From the NCBI GenBank assembly GCA_022818135.1, contig JAFMSR010000017.1, positions 17,011,905 to 17,075,904 on the forward strand: 64,000 bases of DNA. The letters run 5' to 3'. The notes below the pieces were generated by a model, which did not search any database, was not told the origin of the DNA, and was given only the letters and a program-made list of their open reading frames with translations. The position numbers and the translations under genes are program-made. Within the stretch, counting starts at the first letter, position 1. Every line of letters begins with the position of its first letter. Source of the DNA: Saxidomus purpurata. Taxonomy: Eukaryota; Mollusca; Bivalvia; Venerida; Veneridae. Positions 48,207-62,067 of the stretch are shown here, one piece after another.

Positions 48207-51200
48207 CACATCCCTTTTATTTGTTTCATCTGTGTACAATATTTAACGATGTCACCAGACTTGAACACCAGACGAAAACCGAAGATAAATGTAAATCAAC
48301 TGCGAAACTATGTAGTTTTATGTCAGAAGGTTTCAGGCCCCGTGATCATAACTCAACTCAGTTTCGTTCTCAAACTTTGAATCAATAATATATTAAAACA
48401 TTTAATAAATTCTCAGTAAAATGTGTCTAACTTGCTTTCTATAAGAACTTGACTTTCAAAATTGCTTCTCTAGTTATCTAAAAGCTTTATAATCATGGGG
48501 CCTGGTTAATTTGCACGAGTGATAAACTCATTTACAGCTTAGTGTTGTGCTTGGTGCATTGCCGTAGGGCACATCCCATGTTTCCTAGCCGGGGATCACA
48601 CTCTGGTCTTCTGCCACATAGGCCAATACGGAGTAAACTCAACTGTCTCATCCTTATCCACATATCTACCCATATCTATTTCTGTTATTAGACACATGTG
48701 AAAATTGCACTTAAACGTTTATGTCAGACATGGGGTAGGGTAGACTGACATCAGTCGTTAGAGTCATTACCTCCCGTCTTTTCTGGACATTTTTATAACA
48801 TCTTCACAATTTCACCTACCTTTGACTCTAGCTACTGGAAAAATGCGATTGGAATCGGGCAGGATTGTGCCTGGTTCTATAATTGCCATGAAATAAGGAA
48901 TCTTTGAAGAAGTGGTCATGATATAATGTGACCCAAGATTGACTTCTGTAGCCATTTAGCATGTATTATATAACACTGAGGGGAACCCTTTCATCTGGTC
49001 ATAAAACAGGAATCTCTGTACCACCTGGCATGCAAATAGATGTATCTAAATAAAAGTGAAACTGACCGATACATTAATAACACCCTGATAATAAATAGGC
49101 TCTGTGTAGCATTATTTGTCATAAATGCAATAATCAAGCAAATTATAAATTATAAATTTGAGTTGAATATTTTGCATATGGTTTACAAAAATTGAAATAA
49201 GAAATCTGAAAACAGTTGTAGAGGAATATTTATCTGGAAAGGATGTATTTTTCTGTGCTCCAACATGAAGCGGAAAGACTATAATAATATTGAAAGCTTC
49301 CAAACGGCACAGTTGTAGTTAGCCATTAGCATGTTGCATTGTTGTGTCACCGCTAGTTTTATTAATGAAGTCATATGAAAGGAAACGTCAATCGTTGGGA
49401 GTGAATGCATTATATTTGACTGATACATAAAGCAAATTGTTGGACATACTGATAGACAGTTAATAATATTTTGTTGTGCAGTCCCAAAATGAGCTTTGAT
49501 TGAGAGAAATGTTTGATAAAGATTATTTTTCTTAAAAGACAAAAGACTTCATGTGAAAAACAACCTCTTTATCTCAGCCGACTTTTTTAAGTCTATTGTC
49601 TTCCCACATAGTTATGATGCATATACTTGTCTTTGTATTATCTTGTAATCTGTTTTGGAGGCGTTTTGAAATCCATTTTTCTATATTTCAAAACACCGTT
49701 TTATTAAACGAAACTATGGAGTATAATTTATTACAAATAATGCCCGTACACTATGCATGCTGATCTCCGAAACTTCAACTGTAAAATCAGATCTTTTCCC
49801 TACTCCAACATCTGATCAGATTTTTCAAGGCTCATTTGTCTTCTTGGGGTCAGTACTATATATACTTGGGCATAAATTACTTGCACAGAAGGCAATAAAT
49901 GTCTTTACTGTTAAACCACTGATGTGTTTCTCCTTAGATGAGGTAACCAATTTTTGAAAGAGATTCTTTCTCAAAAGAAAAAAGACTTGGTGAGAAGAAA
50001 ATTAAGACCTCTCAATCTCAACAGACTTTTATAAGTCTAGGGGTAGGGGTACATATTGGTAAAATTACGAAATACTTAAGTCGGTGAACCCTATATTTTA
50101 ACTAATAGCAAAATAGTTTTTTACAAAACATATTGGATTTAAACGTTTTTTATCTTTTAAACGTCATTTATTCCATTTTGACGTCACAAATCCGTGCAGA
50201 GCGTTTTAAACATTTTACGTCGAATTTTATATCAGTGTGAAGCTCCAATTGAAAGATATAAGATAAAATCAGTAGGTTGAAAATATATAACAAAGACAAA
50301 ACGCTACAGCTTAAAAACCTGCCGACAATGTAGGAAAGCGCGCTGGTAAAAAGTGAGGTCAGTAGCTATGTTTGAAGTACTACTGAAGAAAAAGTTTACA
50401 AGATATAACAAAAAGAAATTCACTGTGCAATCGGAAATATGCTGAAATATACATGGTGCAAATGTGAGAAGAAAATTCGAGAATTTAATTTGAGGCGCAT
50501 TTCAACTTTATGTCGAATCTTCATTAGCTGGTAACATTCAAAATTTATGTTCATGTATCAGTGTGTGGTTAGCCTCGCCACCAGGCTAGATGATAATATA
50601 TTTCATTAAAGCTACAAGCTTGTTTGTATATGAGTTTAAGGTCTACCGCCCTGTTTGGTGATACCTTAAAGCTCAAAGTAAAGAACTTTTAGCTCTTTAT
50701 TCTGACAGAGCTCAATTATCTAGCGTTTTGGCAGCAAAGGGAGTTACTTGAGTAAGAAATGAATGGTCAGATACTCATACAATCAGTCTAGTGTGAAGCG
50801 TTAATATAGATAAATGCCAGTCTTGTGTGAGGTGTATAATACAGTCCTACAAAAATGTGCCTTAGACCTGCTAGATTTCAGCAAGGGCTTATCAGTGTAA
50901 CTAATCACTAATAACTGACCAACTTGCATTGCGATTTTTATGGGTACAAAAATGTAACTAAAACATAGCTTTTTATAAGGCCTTCAAAAATAGTATCGTA
51001 ATTATTTACTAATAGTATATTCATTTGATGGCAACATTTGAGCCGTGACATGACAAAACCAACATAGTGGTCAAATTTCACTTTTTCAACTTTTTGAGTA
51101 AAGAACAATCCTTAACAAATCTTTTGAGACCAGTCTTATGATTTTTCGTCGATTAGAAGTTGCTCAAAAACCTTAATCAATTAGGCAGGTGCAGCGGTAT

Positions 51201-52761
51201 ACAATAAAAGAAACGACGTTCGTGACGTCGTTTATTTTGAAGCAGCACAGCCACAGTTTCCGGACTTTACAAACTTATATTACAATTTGGTGTGAATTTC
51301 GATGCAAGTTTCATTTCTTTTACTTACTAAATACACATGTTAGAATAGAATATGAAGACAGTGCGCCAAACCCAGAATTATTGTGTTTGTGCAAGTATAA
51401 GTTCGATTGGAAGTTATACATGTATATAATACGGTGAAAGCAGGCGCAGACGATATTTTCATCAGATAAAACTATTCATCACAAGAATAAATTAGAATAA
51501 GCACAACATGTTTAAATCACCGAGTTTCTTATGAATTTTGTTCAGTTTTAATAGACTAAATTTAAGAAACAGTCATTCCCGACATGTGGTTTATGTATTT
51601 CAAAATACACATACCGGAGTTTCCAATCATTATGAAAATGCATCTGTTCATAATATTTACACTGCTCTAACATATAATAATTTTGCGATAATGAATCTCG
51701 AAACTACTCCTTGTGAGCAGACAGGGGACAGGTATCACCCTGCGCAAGTGGTTTCACGTAGCGACGAATACGTCTGTCGTTCAAATGATAGTCCACCTGC
51801 GGGTAATGCTTGTGGTTTCAGGTTCGTATCAAACAAAAAGTGTTCTCGTTACTGACGATAGGAAACGACGGGAGTTTTGTTTTACAAACACCAATCATTA
51901 GCAAATATTACTTATTGACTTGATTTTACAGGTCCCACATGTAACAGCATCGTACTGTCTAAAATAAAAGAACCCAGCGTCCAAATTTCACGAACGAAGA
52001 ATAATTAAAATATTAGATAGACTTATTCGGACCTTTTATTTCTGGTAGTTCGTAGTAATGAGGTTTTTTTTAATATAAACTTTATTGTTTATTATACGCC
52101 GAATAACGCGGTACTATTTATGTCATGGTGAACACTAAAAAATTGCAAACCCGGCCTGGACCAATCATATGCTGTTGCTACGGATCTGCATGTGTAGTTC
52201 AATCTGTAATGATGTGCAATAATAAGTAGGCCAAAACATAGCTATTCTTTTTTTGCCATAAAGAGAAAAAAATGTTGAAATATATTGTTTGTCTGGCCAT
52301 TATCCGTCGCACATTTCTTGATACAGACTGGGCAGACATATACATGTATGTGTTTTAGTATACACTGCATATCATGTTACGCTGCTATCGGTTTCATCTC
52401 ATATGCTGACAGTGAAAATAGAAATTCCAGAGATCATGCGCGTGAATTTCTTCCTTTTTTTTTTTTTTTGCTTATGAGAGGTCGATTTTAGGCATTCTCT
52501 ACCTTGGTTTGCCGTAATGTCTGCTTTATGCCTATGAATAAATATTTGCACGCGGTCAAAACATAACCTCTCAGGGGTCTGTCAACGAACGAGGGTAAAA
52601 CGAAAATTTTCAAACCTGGTAATATCGTGTCAAAGGTCATTTTCAAGGTTGTCTTAAAGTGTCAGCATTTGCCTCAGACGTCTGAGTTTTCAATATTCAG
52701 GAGCTGTTGGCATAGCCTTTATAATATACAGACAAAACGTGTTGCATACGGTTACTTCTAT

Positions 52762-52771
52762 ATATATATAT

Positions 52772-52846
<75 letters not shown>

Positions 52847-52860
52847 TATATAGATAGATA

Positions 52861-52950
<90 letters not shown>

Positions 52951-52971
52951 GATGATGATAGATAGATAGAT

Positions 52972-53047
<76 letters not shown>

Positions 53048-53048
53048 T
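52762..53048 (+). repeat. (GATA)n tract
   Basis: About 285 bp of TAGA units with TATATA, GATGATGATA and a few phase breaks. It generates long spurious minus-strand ORFs reading as Ser-Ile-Tyr-Leu repeats. Confidence 0.95.
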
Positions 53049-54698
53049 ATGGAAGACCAAACCTGTCTCAACCTGCGTACTCGTATGTGGTGTGGACAGG
53101 ATATAACATTTAAAATAAAGATACATTTGTACTTCAAAAGATATTTCTCAAAAGGATTTGAACATCGCGTAGTTATTCAGTAATTATTTTACAATTCAAA
53201 ATTATTCATTCCTTAGTACCACGGAAGCCGGTACCGCTGGTGCGAATTGGAGTTCCGGAAACAGATGCGCTAGACAAATTCGTTGACACAAAGGTAGATG
53301 AACAATGCGTTTTGAGTTTTCCTAACGTTTGCGGGTGCTGTATTGAAAAAAGCGGAACGTTACACAGTATATGGGTAATTCGGATACAAGCACCGTGGAA
53401 GTTTCAGTGAAATATATTTGAAATTGAATGAGCTATGACAATTATCCTGCGAGCAATTATTTAAAAAATGTTGTTGTATATAAATTATTGCGTGTACCGC
53501 AGAGTATTTCCATTTCCCCCATTGGTTTCTGTTTATATGCCCGTGTCTTCATGCATCACGAAAATGTTAATCTGATCGAAATTGATCAAATTTTGAAAGT
53601 GTCGAAGCTGGATGCTCAGGAAATCGCCGTTTTGCATTGCCGGTTTGCGCATTTATTTTGAGTATAAATCCGATCGGAAGAATCTGTTTTTATGAAATGA
53701 TGAAAGTTGAAACATATCTAACTTATAGAACAATGTATTCAATTTCAGAGTGAGGATAAGTACATCATTTTGATTAAATTTATTTAACCGAGAAAATGTC
53801 CATTCACTCCGTGATCTGCCGAGACCAATTTGAGTACTGTAAATTCAAACGAAGATCACTTTTTGTTAAAAATATTTTCGGAAAGGATTATATACGGCAG
53901 ATAATAATCGAGACATCGTTATAAGATAAAACGAAAACGAAAGTATAACAAAGGTAATGATTTATTGAAGTGTACATCGAGCGTAAATTAAAGATAAATG
54001 CTTATTTATATAACTATTGAAGAAACAAAGTTTCTATCAGATATCTTTCAACAAAGTTCTGAGAAATGATAACATAAGAATATTGTTTGTTCGGAGTTTG
54101 TAATGAAACTTTTGATTTGTTCCGTTTATCATGGAAAGAAAGAAGTACCGGCACATTTATCCGCATGCAAAGAACAAAATGTCTCCAGTTTGCCGACCCG
54201 CTCTAACGCATCATACTGACACGCCGAAAGTGAATGTACAAAATACGGAGCACAGTTTGCACAACTCGTGATATTTTTAGGGTAATTGTGGTATTCACAC
54301 CAAATTCAACAGTATTCGGTATTTACAGATAGACAATTTAAAATAGTAGTGATAATTTCGAGTTTGTAATTTTACACTATTTTGCATCTAAATGTAGCGA
54401 TCTTGAATACTATCCGGGTAGTTGGTTAGAATCCTGTCAGGAGCTGACCCAATCATTTACATTACTTTCGCGAAAGTCTATGAAATAGCCACGGGAGTTT
54501 TAACTTGAAACAGTTTAGTGTTTGAAGTAAATCCTTCATGCTTATAACTGTGTCGTTATCATTTTTGGTTCAACGGTATTTAAATCTAATTAATTATAAA
54601 TGAAATAAGGATAAGCTATTTACTTTAAATGTCTTAAACAATAAACAGGCTAAGATCAACGGTACAAAATTTTTAGGCAGATCTACATATTTATACTA

Positions 54699-56190
54699 GG
54701 CCACACCAATTTAATTTCTTGGTCATCGGATTTTATCCTAAAAAAAATAGGAGCGAGCGAGCGAAAAAAAAAATTAAATATTTTTTTTCCCAATTCAACC
54801 ATTTTTGGAGCGGGCGAAGAGCGATTTGTTAAAAAAATTAAAAACCCCTCACAAAAACAAGTAATCACTGTCAAAACAGGTAAAAAAGACTTGGAAATAG
54901 ATTATAAAAAGAGCTACAGACACCTTAAATATAAACTGCCAAAAAGGTGCAGAACACAAAGTGACTCCTATATACACCAGTACTAAGTTTACAGGGGTAT
55001 AATAGTGTTTCTTGCAAGAAAATATTTTTATTCTTTTAAAAAGACCATATTTTGTTTTCTTACATACATGTACAGCCAATACAACAAGTCTTTTGAAAGA
55101 GAGACAATTTTTTATCATTTAATAAACCATCAGACTAATGTGTATTTCAATTTATGCCCAAACACTTTGTAATGAAACCCATTTGTTAGTCATACCAAAA
55201 TTACACACAGAACAACTTCTTTAGTTAAGTCAAGGCATATGCTCTTTTACTGCACTTCTCCTGACCATAAGTGTTTTGACTAGAGATAATTGTTCAATTT
55301 CACAATGCTAAAAACTTGCTAGTTTCTTGATTTTTTCCTTCCCAAAGTTTTAGCCTCAGCGCCATTATCAATACAATTTTTACACAGAGAGTGCACTTAA
55401 TGTCTTTAAATGTTTCCGAGTTGTCTGTCTGGACAGCAACTCGTCTTCCACCGACGTTTCCCTGGTTTATGTTAACAATAAAAAATTTTGGGTGCATAGA
55501 ATGACCGAAAAAGACCGTAAAATACAAAAAAGAACGAAAAAGAACCGAAAAATGATTTATCTTTACCGAAAACAACTTTGTTTCAAAAGATAATGTACGG
55601 TTTATAACTTAAGTATTAAATAAATTCAGGAATTTGTATGTAATGAATATTTTTTGTTTGTCTTGATAAGTTCCTGTGCTGCATCCATTACAAAATCTGG
55701 AGTGCTAATTTCAGAAAGTTTTCGGTCTGCAATATTTGTTTTTCGATCTTTCTACTTGATTTGTAATACAATATTTACAAATTTCTTCATTTAAACTGTA
55801 AGTTGTATATACTCTTTTGAAAAATAAGTTGTTTTCGGTCTTCATAAACTGTTTTTCGGTCTTTTTCGTTTTTTCGGTCATTCTATGCAACTGGTGGCTG
55901 CCATTTTGACAATATGGTAGTCATGATTATAAATAAAGTACCATATTGTCATGATTATACAAATAAAGTAGCGGGAACATGTTCTGCTGGCGTTTATAAT
56001 CGAATTGTAGGTTTGAAGGTACTAAATTTACGAGTTCTCCGCGACAAAAAGGCCCGCTTTGAATTTTTGGTCTTTGGTTTATAAAATCGATGCGGGCGGA
56101 AGCTCAAATTGAAAAAAAAATATTTTTTTTTGATTTTGAAAAATAATGGAGCGGGAAATCCGTTGACCAAGTAATTAATTTGGTGTGGCC
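54699..56190. mobile_element. 1.5-kb TIR element with a nested foldback
   Basis: The left end GGCCACACCAATTTAATTTC and the right end reading inward GGCCACACCAAATTAATTAC match over about 32 bp with few mismatches. Flanks allow a CTA target duplication. GAGCGGGC-type motifs lie inside both ends. 55493-55889 is itself bounded by inverted TGCATAGAATGACCGAAAAA. No transposase ORF, so non-autonomous. Confidence 0.75.
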
Positions 56191-58576
56191 CTACTTAATA
56201 TACTCTCGATTGCGGAACAAGTTCGTACAACTTAGATAAATCGCTCTTGAAACTCATTCTAGATGGAATCAACCTTGAACAGAGATATGCAAACGCGCTA
56301 TGGCGGCTGCAATGCCGGAGAACTTTACAACTAAAACTGACACCCGATTTGTGGAATTTTGTTGGTAGTAAGCCTTTATCTGTAGTTCCTCTCCGCCCTC
56401 TGCCATCATCTAGATATTTGTATTTAAACTGCATCCGCCCATTACATTTTTGTTTTTGTTAACATCGCGTCAGATATACTGTACATCGCTAATTAGAAAA
56501 GCATGCGTCGTGTATTAATTAATTATAACATCATGATTTTGACGTCAGCTTCACGTCGCGTTTTCTTGATTACGTCATTTGACCACTATGTTGGTTTTGT
56601 CATGTCACGGCTCATTTTACTTCTATATATGATACAATCTTTACAAATAATTTCTTTTCAGTATCACCAAAAGACGAAATAACTAATTGAACACCCACGA
56701 ACAAAGGAAATCAGACGCATCAGGATGAATTGTTGCAAGTTGGCAAATTACATTCATCAATTACACATTTACGTCTACGACTTGTAATCACTTCACAGCA
56801 CTCACATCGCAATGGTTATCTTGACCAGGTCAAACACCCGATGCATATCATGATAAACTCTGACCTCTTGCGCGTTGTTTCAATGAAAGCAGATAATTCA
56901 ACTTTCACACCGTGTCTATCGTATTTTACATTATTGTTATTATTATTATTACTACTTTAATTATTACTAGTAGTAGTACAGTGTGCACTAGGACAGTGTT
57001 AGTACTAAAATTGAAAATATGAAAACAGCTTATAAAATGACAAATGATATACCAATGTCGGATATTGAGGATTGTTTAAAGAGAAGCACCAGTGTATTTT
57101 GAAAGGCGATTAGAGAGACGGTAAGTTTCTTTTATAAATAATGACTTTTATATGCACGATCGTACAACAGAAGATATTAGTTTGTATTGCAGATTTTTCT
57201 TGTTTGTTTTTTGTGCGTTCTTAAAGTGTAAATCATAGAAAGAAGGGGTGCAATATTATTTTTTACGTTAAAGCTTAATTCAAAATTTGAGTGCGAACAA
57301 CCGATATCCAATTGTCTACACGACACCGGAAAAGGCTCTATATTTAATAAGTTACATGCACATTTAATGCATGGTAAATATTACCAAGAACTCATTCTGT
57401 AGTTTTGACCTTAGCAATAAATAAAGGAAGTGAACAATTTTCTATTTTCAGTGTGACACACGACAACAATAATTTCATTTTTCAGCGTTTTTTATAATAA
57501 CGATATATTTTAGTCTTTTTCTTGTCATAAGCATACCGTTACAGTAGTCAGTATCTGATGGAATTCACAGTTTGTTATCAATTGTTTAGCCGAATTTGGC
57601 TACGCGTATTTCGCTTTAACATGTTAAGATAGCCAGATTCTTAACGGAATTTCGTTATGCATATACGGTTCGTAAAGAAACGTGTCATTCAACAGATGTA
57701 TATGGACCGTACAGAGCATATTTCGTGTAAGTGGCTTTTTCCCAATTTCCTGTACATATATCAACATTTAGCATTTAAGATAACAACAGAATCTACCAAT
57801 TAGTGGTTTTCGTGGACTTATCCATCAAAGAATGAACTCTTTTGTCGCTTGACTTCGGAACACCGTTCATTTGGTTCACTTTCATTAAAGACATTTAGAA
57901 AAGTAGACACTGTTTAATGAAACGGATAAAGCCCAGAAAGGCAAAATCATTTTTCTATCGGTCTGCGTAAGAATTTCATTTCTGAAATTCGTTTTTAACT
58001 AGTTACAAGGACAAAAGTAAGACACCTACTTTTCACATCCACTCTCGTCCGCCATCTTGGAAATTCCGAAAAAATGTTAACAGTCTCACCACAGTGGGTA
58101 TAGGGCCATCATGGTCCTCTTGTTTTCTTACTTTAAACAATATTTTATTCGTACAATTGCAATTATTAGCATGTAGTTACCAACAAAAGCATAACGTATT
58201 GAATAGGAAGCATGAGCTTATTTGTAAACTCTCCTTTTTTCCTAACATAAAAGACTATAAAGTTACAAATATGGCAGATATGCAAACTTAGTACAAATGT
58301 ACTTAAAGAAGAGATGCTATAGGCGAATAAAATCACTACAGATAAAGACACTTGAGTTATTACTTTGTGCTTTCAAAGTAGTGTTCACTTATGATTGACA
58401 ACATTAATGTTGGCAAATCAACATATTTCCGCGGGAGTTTTACTCTGACGTTTTACAGTCAAATATTTAAGTCCTTTTAAACAATGAGTAATAGCACGTT
58501 TTACACAGAGAGGCAAGAAAAATAACATATTCGAAATATATTGGCAGACAAAAACGTATGTAGAAAAAGTGCTTAC
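56191..58576. other. Intergenic, no gene seen
   Basis: SINE tail fragment at 56203-56275; a segment at 56575-56620 that is the inverse of 51040-51085; AT-rich DNA; 58104-58300, which is homologous to 20000-20170 upstream of gene C. No exon 2-4 of the F type is visible on the minus strand. Confidence 0.45.
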
Positions 58577-58952
58577 CGTTACGACAGCAAGTCCCTTCGT
58601 ACCTATCCGGACAACGACAGTGACCATAGTATCCACTTACATAAGTTCCACCGTTGTAACAGAATGTGTTACAAGCTTCTCTGTCATAATAACTGGATCT
58701 GTGAGACTCATAATACCAGCCACAGTCAGCATTACATAATCTTGAAGAATGAGCAAGATCTGCTTTACAACAGAGAGATCTATCTCGATTTCTAATACCC
58801 CCAGAACACTCATAATCACAATCAGACCAGCTCCTCCATGGCGTCCAGTCACATAAATCAACATTTCCTGAACAATCAGCCCTCACAAAACATGGAAAGA
58901 ACTCACTCGACATTAGCATTAATAGATCAGCTGCTAATAAATTACGCTTCAT
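58577..58952 (-). CDS. Locus F: divergent orphan exon 1, signal peptide/TSP1/EGF-like
   Basis: Minus-strand exon from ATG at 58952 to a GT donor (GTAAGC) after 58577. At 376 nt it ends in phase 1 like every exon 1 of the family. It gives a possible signal peptide (about residues 1-26), a TSP1-like repeat (CDWTPWRSWSDC, CSGGIRNRDRSLCC) and the Cys-rich knot (CYNGGTY...CRC...GTCCRN). It is clearly more diverged than A-E, G and H and has extra acidic and aromatic residues. There is no lesion. If the intron is not removed the frame runs to a stop at 58467. No matching exon 2, 3 or 4 is seen downstream as far as 41.5 kb, so it is a lone surviving exon, a single-domain secreted gene, or the 5' exon of a gene with unrecognised exons. 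Confidence 0.65.
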
Positions 58953-59250
58953 AGTTTTTTTCTAGTATAAAGTTAAACACCAAATAATATGCATTTCTGA
59001 AGCACAAAAAGTAGTCTTAAAGATTGTAACAAATTATTTTGAACTGCCTACTTAAACCGAAAATCACAGCAAATGTTGATTGCATGCATCTTGTTCTCGT
59101 TTAGATATGTAAAGATCCTGTTTTTTCTTATTCAGCCAATGAGAATGTGCGTTGCAAGTTATATTCGAATAGTAATTGTACGGACTAATATAAATGTTGA
59201 TACATTCCGGTTATACTTTAGTAGGGAAATACAATGTACTTTATGATACA

Positions 59251-59848
59251 CTCAGTCAAAAAAGTATTGCGACAAGGCGTATAGTAATGAATGTCTTTAT
59301 AATTGCTGAATGTATTTTATATATTTATATTTCAAATGAAAAAATAATCTTAAACTTGACTCCTGATGTTTTGAGGGATTTCGAATGAAATATTAGTTGT
59401 TTTAAGGCAATAAATGACGTAGGGGTCTTCACTCAAAAGTCAGAAAAATTGAGGCTTGGCAGCGATTTGGACCTGTAGAATGATGACGACAGTCGATCAA
59501 TGAATTTTTTTAATGTAAGAAAACGAATGAAATTTAGTTGGAATTGATTAAAATCGCATTGATACTGATTTGTAAAACGAATACATAACAGTATCAATGT
59601 TGTTATTACTGCCTCTATTATTCTACAGGTCCAAATCCGACAAACCGCCATTTCTTTCTGACTTTGAGTGACGACCCCTACGTCATTCATAGCCTTAAAA
59701 CCAATTACTCAGTCGGAAATCTCACAAAAGTGATATCAGGAGGCAGGTTTAATAATATTCTTTCATTTGATATATAAATAAAAATACATTCAGCCATTCT
59801 AAAGACATTCAGAACTATACGCCTTGTCGCAAGACTTTTTGTACCGAG
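59251..59848. mobile_element. Foldback (long-TIR) element, copy 2, upstream of G
   Basis: Same element as at 20215-20791, same orientation and same position relative to the start site: ends CTCAGTCAAAAAAGTATTGC and TTGTACCGAG, with the left flank TACA and right flank TATA. It lies between the divergent F and G. Confidence 0.8.
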
Positions 59849-59981
59849 TATATTGTAAATCGATGAATACAGGACTTGAACAACTTCTTTTGATACAAGA
59901 TCTATCAAACGAAAAACTTCAATATTTCAAAATGGGTAGCACAATACCGGGAAAGCATTTTATCTTAGATCAATTTTACCT

Positions 59982-60260
59982 TTAACGTAAACTATGATAA
60001 CATGTTTTTTGTATTTGATTCTGACAACTGTCGTTTAACTTTCATTCGGAGGATATTCCGGCAGATTAACTGTTCTTCGTGGAAATCTTGGTCGAGTTGC
60101 TGGGAAACATGTGGTGGAGGAACACGTTATGGGTATTGACCTATGTGCTGTGAAGCGAGTTTACTCAATTATTATTTTAGTGGATACAGAGAAAGCGGAC
60201 TACATTGTATGTACCAATACAGACTGTTACCACGGCGGTACGTTCATTTACTCGAGCACA
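59982..60260 (+). pseudogene. Locus G: decayed exon 1 fragment
   Basis: Aligns to exon 1 of C and H. The first ATG is ACG. A downstream ATG (59994) runs into TAA where C has GAA in the signal peptide. The first Cys-rich part has lost bases (CCGGCAGATTAACTG), and further indels and stops follow. Similarity ends abruptly at 60260 after CTCGAGCACA, where sequence normally found upstream of the genes begins. There is no donor site and no own exon 2. The 5' flank keeps AGCACAATACCGGGAAAGC, as in C. Confidence 0.85.
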
Positions 60261-61120
60261 GTAAAGGGCTATCATTGTCCTCTTGTTTTCTTAGTGTAAA
60301 CAATATTTTATTCGTATAATGTAATTATTACCATGTAGTTACAAACAAAAGCGTACAGGATTGAGTTTGAAGCATAGCCCTATTTGGCTATAAAGTTAAA
60401 GGTGGCAGATAGGCACACTTATTACATTGATTTATGATATAATACGCACTGATGAATAAGTTTACGATATATTGTAAATCGATGAATATAGGACTTGATA
60501 CAATATTCCTCAATATTTCAAAGGCTGTACATCAAACGTCAGTATAATAAAGCATATTATCTTGGATTAATGTTACCTTAAATGTATGTTATCATGCTTT
60601 TGTACTTGATTCTGACAACTGTCGTTGAACTTTCATCTGGAGGATGTCCCGTCAGCAGATGTAACTGGTTTCCGTGGGAATCTTGGTCGAGTTGTTGGAG
60701 TACATGCGGCGGAGGAACACGTTATAGGTATAGACACATTTGCTGTAAAGCAAGTTTAGCAAGCAACATCGAAGCGTGTCTGAGTAACTGTAATAATGAT
60801 GTCAATTATTTCTATAAAGGAAGTCGCGAAGCAGAACTATGTAATACACAGTTACAACGGTGGTACATTCATTCAGTCGAGCACATCGGATGGATACTGC
60901 AATTGTGATGAGTTTTATTATGGCACCTGCTGTGAACAAGGTACGTTTTTTTAGAAATCGAGCTTACAATTCTTTTAAAAATAGTGTGACTACTTACACT
61001 TACTTTATATGATTACAAGTATATTAGAGTATTGATCTGAATGAATTATCCTGTTCTAGAGTTTATACATATCCGGTAATTTTTTCGTCGCTGACTTGAA
61101 ATTACTATAACCTCTCATAG

Positions 61121-61290
61121 ATTGAGGGCCATGGGTTCGAGTCCTGCTATCAACTATGTCTCTTTATTTGAAAAAGGTGACAGGTTCTTCTGAGGGTAAG
61201 GATATAGTACCGCTTCTTCCCAGGATCGATGGTAAGGTATGACCGACTTGTAGCTGAAACGGGCTTTAAACTCATTCAACAACAATAAGA
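61121..61290 (+). repeat. tRNA-derived SINE fragment in intron 1 of H
   Basis: GGGTTCGAGTCCTGCTATC, body, then GAAACGGGCTTTAAACTC and CAACAACAATAA. Orthologous to the insertions in A and C. Confidence 0.6.
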
Positions 61291-62067
61291 TGAAGTTCAG
61301 ATATCAAAACACATAAAAAAGTTATATAGTGACGCACCGTAAATAATTTGCGAGTACGATGTTACTAATTATACATTTTAATAAGTTAACAAATGAAAGA
61401 AATATTGCTAGAACGAATAGCTTAAGAGTGCCGTATTACAGACGAATGACGTAAGAATTCAAGCACAATGATTTATTTGATATTTCATCATGTTCCTAAG
61501 AGTTCGTGTTAGAGTATGGATTCTAACGTAACTAGCTTCATTTGTCAGTTAACAAAGAAGAAAATTAATAATTGCAAAATCTGCAATGAACAACGTTTTG
61601 ACGCGCGAGCCGTCATTAATGACGTCCGATTCTGCCTCTAAACGTAACAATAAAATTAATGTAAGCAAAAAAATAGCCCGTTGCGTTAATACAATTTTTG
61701 TGATATTTAGTCATGTTAGAATCGAAAAAATATCGTATAAACTTTGTTCATATTTTAATAAACAACTCTTTGTCGTTCAGTAGCTTACTTTCAAACCACG
61801 GTGACCTACGACCTTTATTGACCATCAGAACTCCAAATCGTTGTACAGCAATAAAAATAGACAAATAAGAGACGAAAATGTTGCATTAACTCATTCATTT
61901 ATAGCTCGTCTAACGTAAGTAAGCACAGCTAAAAGAAACTGATCATTGAAACGTTGGTAGTAATACTTCATGGTGAATCTACCATGAAAGTTGCTTTACT
62001 TAATGTTATATCTATATAGATAGATCTATTTGTTTAAATAAGAAATGTTTCTAGCCTTTATTTATAT

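Larger units (their letters stand above)
41532..54698. other. Gene-poor, repeat-rich block
   Basis: No ORF here has convincing features. Contents: an AAGATGGCGTCCAAGATGGC repeat near 41640, a 22-bp minisatellite (42349-42420), GA, TTA and TG/G simple repeats (42616-42660, 42780-42800, 43088-43123), three tRNA-derived SINEs (43178-43366, 43735-43932, 45385-45597) and a fourth at 47895-48206, a TTCGAA-rich imperfect repeat (45330-46185), a pair of similar AAGACTT-containing segments (49500-49600, 49955-50040), and a GATA tract (52762-53048). Confidence 0.5.

Noticed and set aside
52697..53137. Two overlapping minus-strand ORFs of 122-146 codons
   Set aside because: They are translations of the GATA microsatellite (Ser-Ile-Tyr-Leu repeats), with no start context or homology.
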